Shown in pieces: positions 1 to 6,802 of a DNA stretch of 7,972 nt. Position 1 is the stretch's first letter, and every line of letters starts with the position of its first letter. The position numbers were made by a program, and so were the translations under genes. This DNA is from Gemmatimonadota bacterium (GTDB lineage Bacteria > Gemmatimonadota > Gemmatimonadetes > Palauibacterales > Palauibacteraceae): the NCBI GenBank assembly GCA_016649455.1, contig JAENXO010000109.1, positions 1 to 7,972 on the forward strand, in the 5' to 3' direction. The notes under the pieces are model-generated. The model was given only the letters and a program-made list of their open reading frames with translations, did no database searches and was not told where the DNA came from.

Positions 1-122
1 ACGTCGAGTTCGAATTGCCGCACGATCCGCCGTGACCCGGCCGGTACGGCCGAATCGATGTAGGCATCGACGACAGACCGGAGGACTGTCCGCTCCCGTT
101 CCGTGAGTGACTCGCGCTTCAT
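1..122 (-). CDS. hrcA: Heat-inducible transcription repressor HrcA, N-terminal 40 residues (cut by window edge)
   Basis: Translating the minus strand from the ATG at 122 gives MKRESLTERERTVLRSVVDA, then YIDSAVPAGSRRIVRQFELD, running off the left edge. The LTERE..VLR.VVD.YI.....P.GSR pattern is the start of the winged-helix DNA-binding domain of HrcA, which represses grpE/dnaK/groE-type heat-shock genes by binding the CIRCE inverted repeat. The rest of the protein lies outside the window. The gene starts 35 bases after the hemW stop, and hemW-hrcA linkage is common in bacteria, which supports the call. A GGAG lies directly against the ATG with no spacer, so ribosome binding is not ideal and the start could be shifted by a few codons. 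No CIRCE element is seen upstream, so the gene is probably read from the upstream operon. Confidence 0.88.
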   Translation of the reverse strand, partial: MKRESLTERERTVLRSVVDAYIDSAVPAGSRRIVRQFELD

Positions 123-157
123 CTCCAACCGATTCGAATGTTTACGTCCACCGTGGC

Positions 158-1315
158 TCAGTCATCGTCGTTCGCCAATCGCGAATCCAATTCCGCGACC
201 AGCCCATCCATCCGCAGCCAGCCCGCGGGCGTCAGACAGAGGACTCCATCCGACATCGCGGCCCACCCCTCGGCGACCCAGTGTCTGATGAGGCCCGCCT
301 CGATGGCATGAGCCGCGAGGTCGATTCCTCTTCGTGTCCGGAGTCCGAGCCACAGGGACTCGAGGCGCCTGTCGGCACGAGTCGGAGTTTCACGTCCCTC
401 CCGAACCGAGGAACCTGATTTCGCCGCATCCCGATACGCCGACCATTGCGTCACGTTCCAGATGCGCCGCCCCTCGACGAGGCTGTGTGCGGATGGGCCG
501 AGGCCAAGGTACTCCGAGCCGATCCAGTAGTGCCAGTTGTGCCTGCACTCGTATCCGTCCAGCGCGAAATTCGACACCTCATACTGCTTGAAGTCATGCT
601 TGCTAAGTATATTTACTGCATTGCAATACTCGTCGACATACTGATCTTCCTCCGGCATTCGTACACTTCCGGTCGCCACCAGCTTCCCGAGCGGAGTCCG
701 GGGCTCCGCAGTCAGGCCATAGGCGCTCACGTGTGTCACGCCGAGCGACACGGCCCGTTCCAGGTCGTCGCCCCAGCTTCGAGCCACACCGGTCGGCAGG
801 CCGAAGATCAGGTCCACGCTCAGGTTCTCGAACCCGGCCGCGCGGGCCCGTTCGACAGCGGCGGCCGCCCCGACTGCGTCGTGCAGCCGACCGAGCCATT
901 CGAGCGCTCCGTCGTCGAATGACTGCACTCCGATGCTGAGCCGATTCACTCCCAGGTTTCGCCATCGCCTGGCCGCGTCCAGGGTCAGCGAGCCTGGATT
1001 CGCCTCGACCGTCCACTCGACCTGCCCGGCTTCCCATTCGAAATGACCCGCCAGCAGCTCCGCCAGGCTCTCCATTCCCGCCCCACCGAGGAGCGACGGC
1101 GTTCCTCCCCCGACGAAAATCGTGTCGACCCGAATCGGACCGGGATCTCCGAGCTCCTCGCTCCACTCGAGCATGTCCCGGGCGAGGCAGGCAAGCCACT
1201 CGTCCACCGGTGGCTCGGCTGAGCGGGTGACCGCGAAATCGCAGTAGTGACACCGCCGGACACAGAACGGGACGTGGATGTACAGGGCGAGAGGCGGCCG
1301 GCGGTTCTCGCTCAC
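158..1315 (-). CDS. hemW: Radical SAM heme chaperone HemW
   Basis: This 385-residue protein carries the radical SAM cluster motif C18-x3-C22-x2-C25 in YIHVPFCVRRCHYCDF, then GGGTPS (69-74) and VEANPGS (103-109) for S-adenosylmethionine and substrate binding. It also has LSIGVQSFDD (126-135) and the HemW block HNWHYW with EYLGLGPSAHS (259-278). HemW binds heme and hands it to respiratory enzymes; it was formerly annotated as an oxygen-independent coproporphyrinogen oxidase. The YCDF context and the HN..YW block fit HemW rather than HemN, which has a different cluster region. The length is usual for the family. The start is GTG at 1315, inside a GTGA overlap with the dprA stop; no clear Shine-Dalgarno precedes it, so coupling to dprA translation is likely. 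A 40-base stretch at 601-640 is only about 35% GC, far below its surroundings. Confidence 0.95.
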   Translation of the reverse strand: MSENRRPPLALYIHVPFCVRRCHYCDFAVTRSAEPPVDEWLACLARDMLEWSEELGDPGPIRVDTIFVGGGTPSLLGGAGMESLAELLAGHFEWEAGQVEWTVEANPGSLTLDAARRWRNLGVNRLSIGVQSFDDGALEWLGRLHDAVGAAAAVERARAAGFENLSVDLIFGLPTGVARSWGDDLERAVSLGVTHVSAYGLTAEPRTPLGKLVATGSVRMPEEDQYVDEYCNAVNILSKHDFKQYEVSNFALDGYECRHNWHYWIGSEYLGLGPSAHSLVEGRRIWNVTQWSAYRDAAKSGSSVREGRETPTRADRRLESLWLGLRTRRGIDLAAHAIEAGLIRHWVAEGWAAMSDGVLCLTPAGWLRMDGLVAELDSRLANDDD

Positions 1316-2475
1316 GACACGGTCTCGTAGCGTCCGCCGGGCAGGCTCCGGACCCGGCCCTCGAGCTCCATTCGCGCCAACCGGGCCAGCGTGGCCGGAA
1401 TCGGCAGACCGGTCTCGGTCGACAGCGTGTCAACATGCGCCGGACCCTCCGTAAGCACCGACAGCAGGAGACTGTCCTCCGACCGGGACTCGCCGCCCGT
1501 GAACAGCGGAAGATCCTCCACCCGGGTCTCCGGGCTCCCCACTCCGGCGCGCACGGACCCCGTATAGGCACCGGACGCCTCCCCGAGCAGCGACAGCACG
1601 TCGGCGGCACAGGTAGCGAACCCGGCTCCGGCCCGCAGCAATTCGTTTACGCCTTCACTGGCGGGAAGATCAGCCGGTCCCGGCACGGCGAGCACCTCGA
1701 CTCCGATGTCGTTCGCATGGTCCACGGTGATCAGCGCCCCGCTTCGGTGCCCCGCCTGCACGACGACGACCGCCCTCGCGAGGCCAGCCAGGATTCGATT
1801 CCGCTGCGGAAAATGCTCACGGCGTGGACCTTCGGCGGGAGGGAATTCCGTGACCAGCAGTCCCCGCTCCGCGAGATCCCGATACAGGGATCGATTGGCC
1901 ACCGGGTAGACATGGCCCAAGCCACATCCGGGAACGCCGACGGTCTCCCCACCCGCCTCGAGGGCTCCGCGGTGGGCTTCGGCATCGATTCCCCGTGCGA
2001 TCCCGCTTGCGACCCGCCAGCCGGCAGCGGCGAGTTCCGACCCGATCCGGCGCGCCATGCGGCGACCGTATTCCGTCGCGGCTCTGGTCCCGACCACCGT
2101 GACCGTGCGCGGCTGGTCGAGGGCGAGGGGACCAAGGGCATATAGAACGGCCGGCGGTCGATACAGTCGTCGCAGGCCCGACGGATATCGGGGGGAGCAA
2201 TACGGAACCACACGGGTCCCGGCAGGGAGTTCCGAGGTGTCATCGTGCGCTGCGCCGATCCGGGCGCGCGAAGCAAGACGCCTGAGCCAGGGCGACAATT
2301 CCCTGGCCAACCGTCCCTGACTGGCGGCTTCCAGCACGGACGTGGCGGAGCCATGCGCTTCGACGAGCGCCAGGATCCCGGTGGGCCCGAGTCCCGGTAC
2401 GGAGGCCAGGGCGATGGCGGCCCGCGCCTCCAAATCTAGCGTCGGCGTGCAATCTCCGCGGGTCAGGGCCGCCAC
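1312..2475 (-). CDS. dprA: DNA-processing protein DprA (Smf)
   Basis: DprA loads RecA onto incoming single-stranded DNA during natural transformation; in non-competent species it has poorly defined recombination roles. From the chosen start the protein has 387 residues. A helix-hairpin-helix-like N-terminus (about 25-50, SVPGLGPTGILALV) comes first. The Rossmann-like DprA core follows, with VGTR (128-131), SGIARGID (157-164), FPQRNRI (222-228) and SGALIT (about 245-250). A C-terminal winged-helix domain occupies about 333-385 (LLLSVLTEGPAHVDTLSTET onward). An open frame extends to an ATG at 2550, but that would overlap obg by 88 bases. GTG at 2475 is preferred because GGAG lies 8 bases upstream and the overlap with obg falls to 13 bases. 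It ends in a 4-base overlap with hemW. Confidence 0.94.
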   Translation of the reverse strand: MAALTRGDCTPTLDLEARAAIALASVPGLGPTGILALVEAHGSATSVLEAASQGRLARELSPWLRRLASRARIGAAHDDTSELPAGTRVVPYCSPRYPSGLRRLYRPPAVLYALGPLALDQPRTVTVVGTRAATEYGRRMARRIGSELAAAGWRVASGIARGIDAEAHRGALEAGGETVGVPGCGLGHVYPVANRSLYRDLAERGLLVTEFPPAEGPRREHFPQRNRILAGLARAVVVVQAGHRSGALITVDHANDIGVEVLAVPGPADLPASEGVNELLRAGAGFATCAADVLSLLGEASGAYTGSVRAGVGSPETRVEDLPLFTGGESRSEDSLLLSVLTEGPAHVDTLSTETGLPIPATLARLARMELEGRVRSLPGGRYETVS

Positions 2476-3506
2476 TCCTCCAGCTCCGGAAAGGGCCCCG
2501 GGTTCTCCGCCTCGCCTTCCAGGCGCCGTGTCTCGTCCACCGTCCTCCACAGGCCCTCGATCATTTCAGGCAGTCCGGCCCGGGAGACGGACGACGCGAC
2601 GAACACCTCCCAAGCGTCCGGAGCGTCGAGCGACGGAGCGGGGTCGTCCGGCGCCAGCAGATCGGCCTTCGACAACACCACGGCATGCGGAATCCGCTCC
2701 AGCGCCGCGTCATGCCGACGCAGCTCGGCTCGCAGGAGGTCGTAGGTCTGCTGCGGGTCGGGAGAGTCCAGCGGAACCATGAGAAGCAGGGTCCGGGTCC
2801 GTTCGATATGGCGGAGAAATCTCGTCCCGAGCCCCTTCCCTTCCGCAGCGCCCTCGATGATCCCCGGAATGTCGGCGATTACCAACCCGCGTCCGCCTGA
2901 CAGCCGCACTACCCCGAGGTTCGGTTGCAGGGTGGTGAAAGGATAGTCGGCGATCTTCGGCCGTGCGGCGGACACCGCCGACAGAAATGTGGACTTCCCG
3001 GCATTCGGCTCACCGACGAGACCCACGTCGGCGATCAGCTTCAGCTCGAGTTCGATCCTCCGCTCTTCTCCCCACTCGCCCGGCTGCCACTCCCGAGGAG
3101 CCTGGTGCGTGGACGTCGCGTAGGAGGCGTTGCCCCGCCCACCCCGCCCGCCCCGAGCCACGAGAAGCTCGGCGCCGGGCTCCAGCAGCTCGCCCAGGCG
3201 ATCGCCCGTATCCGCGTCCTTCACGACCGTTCCGAGGGGAACCGGGAGTCGCAGATCGTCTCCACTGCGGCCTGTCTTGTTGCTTCCCTCGCCGTGTCCG
3301 GCGCGGCCGGCCGAGTAGCTTTCCCTGTAGCTGTAGTCGAGCAGCGTGTCGAGACTTGGATCCGCGACGAGAATGACGTCACCTCCCTTGCCGCCGTTCC
3401 CACCGGACGGCCCACCCTTCGGTACACCCGTTTCCCGCCGGAAGGCCATGGCACCCGCTCCTCCGGCACCACCCTGCACCCGGATCTTCGCCAGATCAAC
3501 GAACAT
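2463..3506 (-). CDS. obgE: Obg-family GTPase (ObgE/CgtA)
   Basis: Obg is a GTPase that assists large ribosomal subunit assembly and links to stress responses. The 347-residue product opens with the glycine-rich Obg fold (MFVDLAKIRVQGGAGG, then KGGPSGGNGGKGGDV to about residue 45; a second glycine-rich stretch at 119-126). The G domain follows: G1 GEPNAGKST (165-173), G2 YPFTT (188-192), G3 DIPG (212-215), G4 SKAD (279-282) and G5 SS (305-306). G4 has Ser where Asn is usual. The protein ends soon after the G domain, so the optional C-terminal OCT domain is missing, as in many Obg proteins. Two ATGs are adjacent at 3509 and 3506; the second is chosen because AAGAGG sits 6 bases upstream of it and it matches the typical MFVD start. 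It overlaps the upstream CMD gene by 11 bases. Confidence 0.96.
   Translation of the reverse strand: MFVDLAKIRVQGGAGGAGAMAFRRETGVPKGGPSGGNGGKGGDVILVADPSLDTLLDYSYRESYSAGRAGHGEGSNKTGRSGDDLRLPVPLGTVVKDADTGDRLGELLEPGAELLVARGGRGGRGNASYATSTHQAPREWQPGEWGEERRIELELKLIADVGLVGEPNAGKSTFLSAVSAARPKIADYPFTTLQPNLGVVRLSGGRGLVIADIPGIIEGAAEGKGLGTRFLRHIERTRTLLLMVPLDSPDPQQTYDLLRAELRRHDAALERIPHAVVLSKADLLAPDDPAPSLDAPDAWEVFVASSVSRAGLPEMIEGLWRTVDETRRLEGEAENPGPFPELEEWRP
2484..2487 (-). promoter_or_regulatory. Ribosome binding site deciding the dprA start
   Basis: On the minus strand GGAGCTGGAGGA runs directly into GTG at 2475. The first GGAG has an 8-base spacer to that GTG. It lies inside the last codons of obg, so ribosomes finishing obg could reinitiate here. 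It argues against the longer ATG start at 2550. Confidence 0.55.
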
Positions 3507-4146
3507 CATGGGCCTCTTCACCGTGTGCGGATCGGACCCGGTTCCACAGGTCGCGAGCCCGCGTAGCTTCCTTTGCGGCGACGGAACGCAGCCCGATCTC
3601 CAGCGCTTCCTCCACCTCCGCCGATGTCGCACCGGCGTGCAGCGCTCCACGCAGATGTGAGTGGAGCTGAGGCTCCCAGCCGGTGGCGGCGAGTATGGCG
3701 ACGTTGCACAACTCTCGGACCCGAAGTGGCAGTTCCGGCCTGCCGAGCACCTTCCCATAGCCCTCGGCCACCATCCAGCGATCCATCGCCGGGTGCGCGC
3801 GGGCGATGTTCCGTCGGAGCTTCTCGTACGCCCGGCCGTACACCAGTTCACACACCCTCGCGCCGCGTTCTGTCCACGCAGCCAGTCGCTCAGGGATGGC
3901 CAGATCATCCGATTCGGCGGGCGGAGGTCCTGCGATCTCGCGCCAGCGGGCGATCCCGGTCAGCGAGGCCGGATATCCGAGGAACAGGTAGCTCTGAAGA
4001 AGAGCCTCCTCGACCTCGACAGGCCTGGCCCCGCCGTCGTTCGCCCGGCGCAAAGCGCTGTCGAGACCAGGATCATCGCGCGCCGCCAGGGCCGCCGACA
4101 TCTCCACCAGGAGTCGCCAGCCGGACTCGATGCCATTCTCCGTCAC
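3496..4146 (-). CDS. Carboxymuconolactone decarboxylase (CMD/AhpD-like) family protein
   Basis: The 216-residue product shows two CMD-like halves. The first is about 30-66 (VEVEEALLQSYLFLGYPASL). The second is about 141-185 (RELCNVAILAATGWEPQLHS, then H164 and GALHAGATSAEVEEALEIGL). The second half matches the REL..va.La......L..H...A...Ga...Ev.E.l pattern of the family. Members include gamma-carboxymuconolactone decarboxylase and the peroxidase partner AhpD. The AhpD CxxC is absent here: W157 and Q160 sit where the two cysteines would be, with H164 retained, so an AhpD-like disulfide reductase role is unlikely. The substrate is unknown. An open frame extends to 4386, but GTG at 4146 is chosen because it forms a GTGA overlap with the asparaginase stop and CMD homology begins after it. 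It overlaps obg by 11 bases at its end. No signal peptide or membrane segment is seen. Confidence 0.82.
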   Translation of the reverse strand: MTENGIESGWRLLVEMSAALAARDDPGLDSALRRANDGGARPVEVEEALLQSYLFLGYPASLTGIARWREIAGPPPAESDDLAIPERLAAWTERGARVCELVYGRAYEKLRRNIARAHPAMDRWMVAEGYGKVLGRPELPLRVRELCNVAILAATGWEPQLHSHLRGALHAGATSAEVEEALEIGLRSVAAKEATRARDLWNRVRSAHGEEAHDVR

Positions 4147-5192
4147 GGCTCGACCTGCCCGCTCGACGCCGGACCGTAGGGACCCAGGAGATCGTCTGCG
4201 GCGACCACGTGGGCCGTGACCCGTCCGACCTCGGCGCCCTGCGTATTGAGGATCGGGACGTTCTGCAGCATCGAGAGCCGCCCGCGCTCCGCTGCCGTGA
4301 GCATCCCGGCCGCCTCGAGCACGGCCACGACTACCGGCCCGACAGCCCTCAGGCTCCCATCCTCCACTTTCACCGCCACCCCCCAATCGTCCTCGACGGA
4401 TGCCAGGCAGAGCACGCCTTCAGCGCCTTCCTTCGCCAGCAGCCGGCCACCCGTCGCCTCCATCAGCACGAGTGGCACCCTCCCCGGAGACGACGTGAGT
4501 TCGGGTCGTCGCGTCATCGCCGCGACAACGGCGGCCGCGTCACGTCGGCCGTCGCGCGACCGCCGAGCGAGGCGGGAATACGCCCGCGCCATTTCCTTGA
4601 GCGGAAGCCGGGGCGTCGGAACCCCGCATCCGTCAAGCGCCCATTCATGATCGTCGGGTTCGAGTTCCATCCACGGGCGCAGGGCTGCCCGGATCCGCTT
4701 CTGCACCGGGTGGTCGAGTTTCCAGTATCCTTCGGCGTCCCAACCGTGATGCCGGGCGAGGGCCAGCATTCCCGCGTGCTTGCCCGAACAGTTGTTGTGG
4801 ATCCGGCCGGGCTCGCTGCCGGAACAGCGCAGGGAGAACGCGGCATCCTGGTCGAACGGCGGATGCGCACCGCAATGCAGCGCATCGGCGCCGATCTCGA
4901 GTCGCTGGAGCATTCGCTCGACCACCACCAGGTGCTCATCGGTAGCCCCGTGCGACGCACAGGCGAGCGCGATCTCCTCCTCGCCGAATCCGAAGGCGTC
5001 GATCACTCCATCTTCGATCAGCGGCAGCGCCTGAAACGGTTTCATCGCGGAGCGCCAGAAGGTGAGCATCACCGGGTCCCCGACGCACGACTCCGCCGAG
5101 CCGCTGGCGGTACAGACGACCCCCCTGGCCGCGTGAACCGATTCCACGGACCGGCCGCGCGTCACCTCTACCCGCAGCGTGAGAGCACTCAG
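4143..5192 (-). CDS. Class 3 (Rhizobium etli-type) L-asparaginase, Asparaginase_II family
   Basis: Hydrolyses L-asparagine to aspartate and ammonia; probably cytoplasmic, as no signal peptide is seen. The product is 349 residues from the CTG proposed here. The two Ser-Lys catalytic motifs and the zinc site known from R. etli ReAV are present: RSAMK (S48, K51), CASHG (S80), NNCSGKHAG (C135, K138), LDGCGVP (D187, C189) and LLAKEGAEG (K254, likely equal to ReAV K263). From the CTG start the numbers of S48 through C189 coincide with ReAV as I recall them. The open frame runs far upstream, but that part is the antisense of the transporter gene and is Arg-rich. Start choices are CTG 5192 (GGGAGG 6 bases upstream, CTGA overlap with the transporter stop) or GTG 5165 (weak site, and it cuts into the conserved VEVTRG). 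It is unrelated to the E. coli AnsA/AnsB fold. Confidence 0.9.
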   Translation of the reverse strand: MSALTLRVEVTRGRSVESVHAARGVVCTASGSAESCVGDPVMLTFWRSAMKPFQALPLIEDGVIDAFGFGEEEIALACASHGATDEHLVVVERMLQRLEIGADALHCGAHPPFDQDAAFSLRCSGSEPGRIHNNCSGKHAGMLALARHHGWDAEGYWKLDHPVQKRIRAALRPWMELEPDDHEWALDGCGVPTPRLPLKEMARAYSRLARRSRDGRRDAAAVVAAMTRRPELTSSPGRVPLVLMEATGGRLLAKEGAEGVLCLASVEDDWGVAVKVEDGSLRAVGPVVVAVLEAAGMLTAAERGRLSMLQNVPILNTQGAEVGRVTAHVVAADDLLGPYGPASSGQVEP

Positions 5193-6130
5193 TTCCCACC
5201 TCCCTGCCCTTGAATGGTCCCGCCCGAATCCGGTGCCAGCAGGCGGGACCGGATCGAGATCCAGACTCCGGCCAGGATCGCTGTTCCGCCGACCAATGTG
5301 TTCAACCCCGGAAGCTCGGCGCGGCCGAGGACCAGGATCGCGAGCAACGTCGCCCCCAACGGCTCGAACAGCAGGATAACACTCACAACGTATGCTCGAA
5401 CGTGGCGCAGGGCCCAGTTGAATCCCGTGTGACCGAGAAGCGTCGGACCGACCGCCAGACCGACGAGCGCCCACCAGGTGCCGGCGGACCACCCTGCGAA
5501 CTGCAGGTTGGCGCTCCTCCCGTACAGCAGACAGGTCAGGGCCGCGATCGAGTAGACGGGTACGACGTAGGCGAGCAATCCGAGGCGGCCCCGCAGGCGT
5601 CGGCCGGCAACGAAGTACACGGCGGCGAATGCGGCAGCCAGAATCGCCAGCAGGTCCCCGCGAAGTGGATCCGGCCCGGCCCGGAAGTCTCCCCACCCGA
5701 TGGCGAGCGCACCTGCAACGGCCAGCGAGAGACCTCCCCATTCCCGCCGTGTCGGGCGTTCACCGAGCAGGCGGGCCGACAGCAGCCCGACGAACAGGGG
5801 ATGAGTGCTCACCAGTACCGTCGAGCTGGCGACGCTCGTGAAGTCCAGCGAGCGGAACCAGGCGAGAAAGTGAAGTGCCAGGCACAGCCCGGAAACGGCG
5901 AGCAGCGACGTCTCGCGCATGCCCAGGGACTTCCACTCTCGCCAGTCGCCCCTGTACAGCAGAACCGGTACGAGACAGGCGACGGAAAACGCCAGCCGCC
6001 AGAACGCGGTGACCGCCGCCGGGGACTCAGCCAGCCGCACGAGAACGGCCCCCGACGAGCTGCCGAGGGCCGCCAGGACGAGCACCGGAGCGGCACGGAG
6101 AATCCCGCCGCGCCCCGGAGTCTCCTTCAT
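5189..6130 (-). CDS. EamA/DMT-superfamily membrane transporter
   Basis: The 313-residue protein is a ten-helix membrane protein made of two EamA repeats. Hydrophobic segments are near 12-32, 38-59, 74-94, 98-120, 130-147, 158-176, 184-203, 217-235, 245-267 and 274-293. The first repeat ends with STVLVSTHPLFVGLLSARLL followed by GERPTRREWGG. The second carries the family hallmark FEPLGATLLAILVLGRAELP with GG.AIL.GV after it. Related proteins export or import amino acids and other metabolites (RhaT/YdcZ-type), so its position directly before an asparaginase suggests amino-acid or related metabolite transport; that is inference. The start is ATG at 6130, 28 bases after the rhodanese stop. That spacer is almost entirely G and C and holds no clear Shine-Dalgarno. 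The stop overlaps the asparaginase CTG by 4 bases. Confidence 0.93.
   Translation of the reverse strand: MKETPGRGGILRAAPVLVLAALGSSSGAVLVRLAESPAAVTAFWRLAFSVACLVPVLLYRGDWREWKSLGMRETSLLAVSGLCLALHFLAWFRSLDFTSVASSTVLVSTHPLFVGLLSARLLGERPTRREWGGLSLAVAGALAIGWGDFRAGPDPLRGDLLAILAAAFAAVYFVAGRRLRGRLGLLAYVVPVYSIAALTCLLYGRSANLQFAGWSAGTWWALVGLAVGPTLLGHTGFNWALRHVRAYVVSVILLFEPLGATLLAILVLGRAELPGLNTLVGGTAILAGVWISIRSRLLAPDSGGTIQGQGGGN
5199..5204 (-). promoter_or_regulatory. Strong Shine-Dalgarno deciding the asparaginase start
   Basis: The minus strand reads GGGAGG, then TGGGAA, then CTGAGT. The spacer to the in-frame CTG at 5192 is 6 bases. No ATG, GTG or TTG in the asparaginase frame lies at a suitable distance. 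A GTG overlapping the site (5199) is in a different frame that is not coding. The site lies inside the end of the transporter gene. Confidence 0.6.
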
Positions 6131-6158
6131 CCCGGGGCCGGGGCCCGGCGCGCTCGGA

Positions 6159-6641
6159 TCAGCAGCAGGGCGTGGGATCGGAGAGCGGGTAGCTGGCGGC
6201 CGTCCACGCCACCATGTGTCCGGCGAGATCCCGCACGTTCAGGAATCCCGCTTCCGCCAGGGCCTGCTCGGCGATATTCGCCCGTCGTCCGGTGCGGCAG
6301 TACACCACGATTTCCTCGCCCTGGCGCCCCTCCAGCTCGTGCAGTCTCGCCGGAAGCTCGTCATACGGGATATTCAGGGCTCCCGGGATGTGCCCGGCCG
6401 CGAACTCCTCCGGGGTCCGGACGTCGATCAGCACGATTGGCGTCTCGCCGCCCAGTCTGTCGACGAGTTCCTCGGGCGTTACCGAGGATCCGGATGCCGG
6501 CCCGTCCACTACTGCGACCGGCCGGGGCTCGTCGGCGGACGTTCGGGTGCCGTTTTCCACGGCGTCATCGGATGAACCTGAGCAACCCGCGCTCAGCGGG
6601 CTGAGAGCGAGGACCATCAGCAGGCAAGTGTATCGAGTCAT
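6159..6641 (-). CDS. Rhodanese-domain lipoprotein
   Basis: The 160-residue product starts with a lipoprotein signal (MTRYTCLLMVLALSPLSAGC): positive start, hydrophobic core, lipobox-like SAGC with C20 as the likely lipidated residue. The -3 residue is Ser, with Leu at -4, so the box is slightly unusual. A short Ser/Asp/Gly linker follows, then a single rhodanese domain from about 54: LIDVRTPEEFAAGHIPGALN, then VVYCRTGRRA with catalytic C115, and GHMVAW near 141-146. Rhodaneses carry a persulfide on the loop cysteine; substrates vary and none can be assigned here. The chain ends in Cys159-Cys160. The frame opens at 6707, but ATG 6641 is chosen because it begins the signal peptide and GGAGAG lies 8 bases upstream. 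This appears to be the first gene of the operon. A weak candidate promoter is TTGACG at 6707-6702 with a poor -10 (GAGATT, 6684-6679). Confidence 0.9.
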   Translation of the reverse strand: MTRYTCLLMVLALSPLSAGCSGSSDDAVENGTRTSADEPRPVAVVDGPASGSSVTPEELVDRLGGETPIVLIDVRTPEEFAAGHIPGALNIPYDELPARLHELEGRQGEEIVVYCRTGRRANIAEQALAEAGFLNVRDLAGHMVAWTAASYPLSDPTPCC

Positions 6642-6773
6642 CTCAAAATCTCTCCGAGTGGAAGTTCCGTTGGTCGACAATCTCCCTCCGTACCCGGGCA
6701 ACGTCAAACCGCTCTTCGATCCGGTTTCGGATGGATTCCCGCGTCCCGTCAGCGCAAACGACGGGTGGACGCC

Positions 6774-6802
6774 TTGCGAAGTGCAGAACGATCGTACATA
6801 AT
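6774..6802 (+). promoter_or_regulatory. Sigma-70-type promoter of the HU gene
   Basis: TTGCGA (6774-6779) and CATAAT (6797-6802) are separated by 17 bases. They match the TTGACA and TATAAT consensus at 4 and 5 of 6 positions. Transcription would start near 6808-6810 and leave a leader of about 45 bases before the GTG at 6855. It is the best promoter-like sequence in the window. Confidence 0.65.

Noticed and set aside
123..157. CIRCE operator upstream of hrcA
   Set aside because: The 35-base hemW-hrcA gap has no GCACTC-N9-GAGTGC-like inverted repeat. A GAGTGCTC near 5180-5189 has no partner half-site.
603..1610. A 335-codon minus-strand open frame overlapping hemW and dprA
   Set aside because: It is in a different frame from both real genes and its translation is Arg/Pro-rich; the conserved hemW and dprA motifs lie in the other frames.
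2476..2550. A longer dprA beginning at the ATG at 2550
   Set aside because: It would overlap obg by 88 bases and adds a Gly/Arg-rich tail without homology; GTG at 2475 has a suitable Shine-Dalgarno.
3118..3165. Possible simple-sequence repeat in the C-rich tract
   Set aside because: It encodes the second conserved glycine-rich part of the Obg fold (ARGGRGGRGNASYA), so the repeat look is explained by glycine codons.
3573..5213. A 546-codon plus-strand open frame opposite the CMD and asparaginase genes
   Set aside because: Its product is rich in Arg, Pro and His with no recognisable domain, and it is exactly antisense to two well-supported genes. Long antisense frames are expected at this GC content.
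5210..6604. A 464-codon plus-strand open frame opposite the transporter and rhodanese genes
   Set aside because: Low-complexity Arg/Gln/Gly/Pro-rich translation with no motif; antisense to a clear ten-helix transporter and a clear rhodanese.
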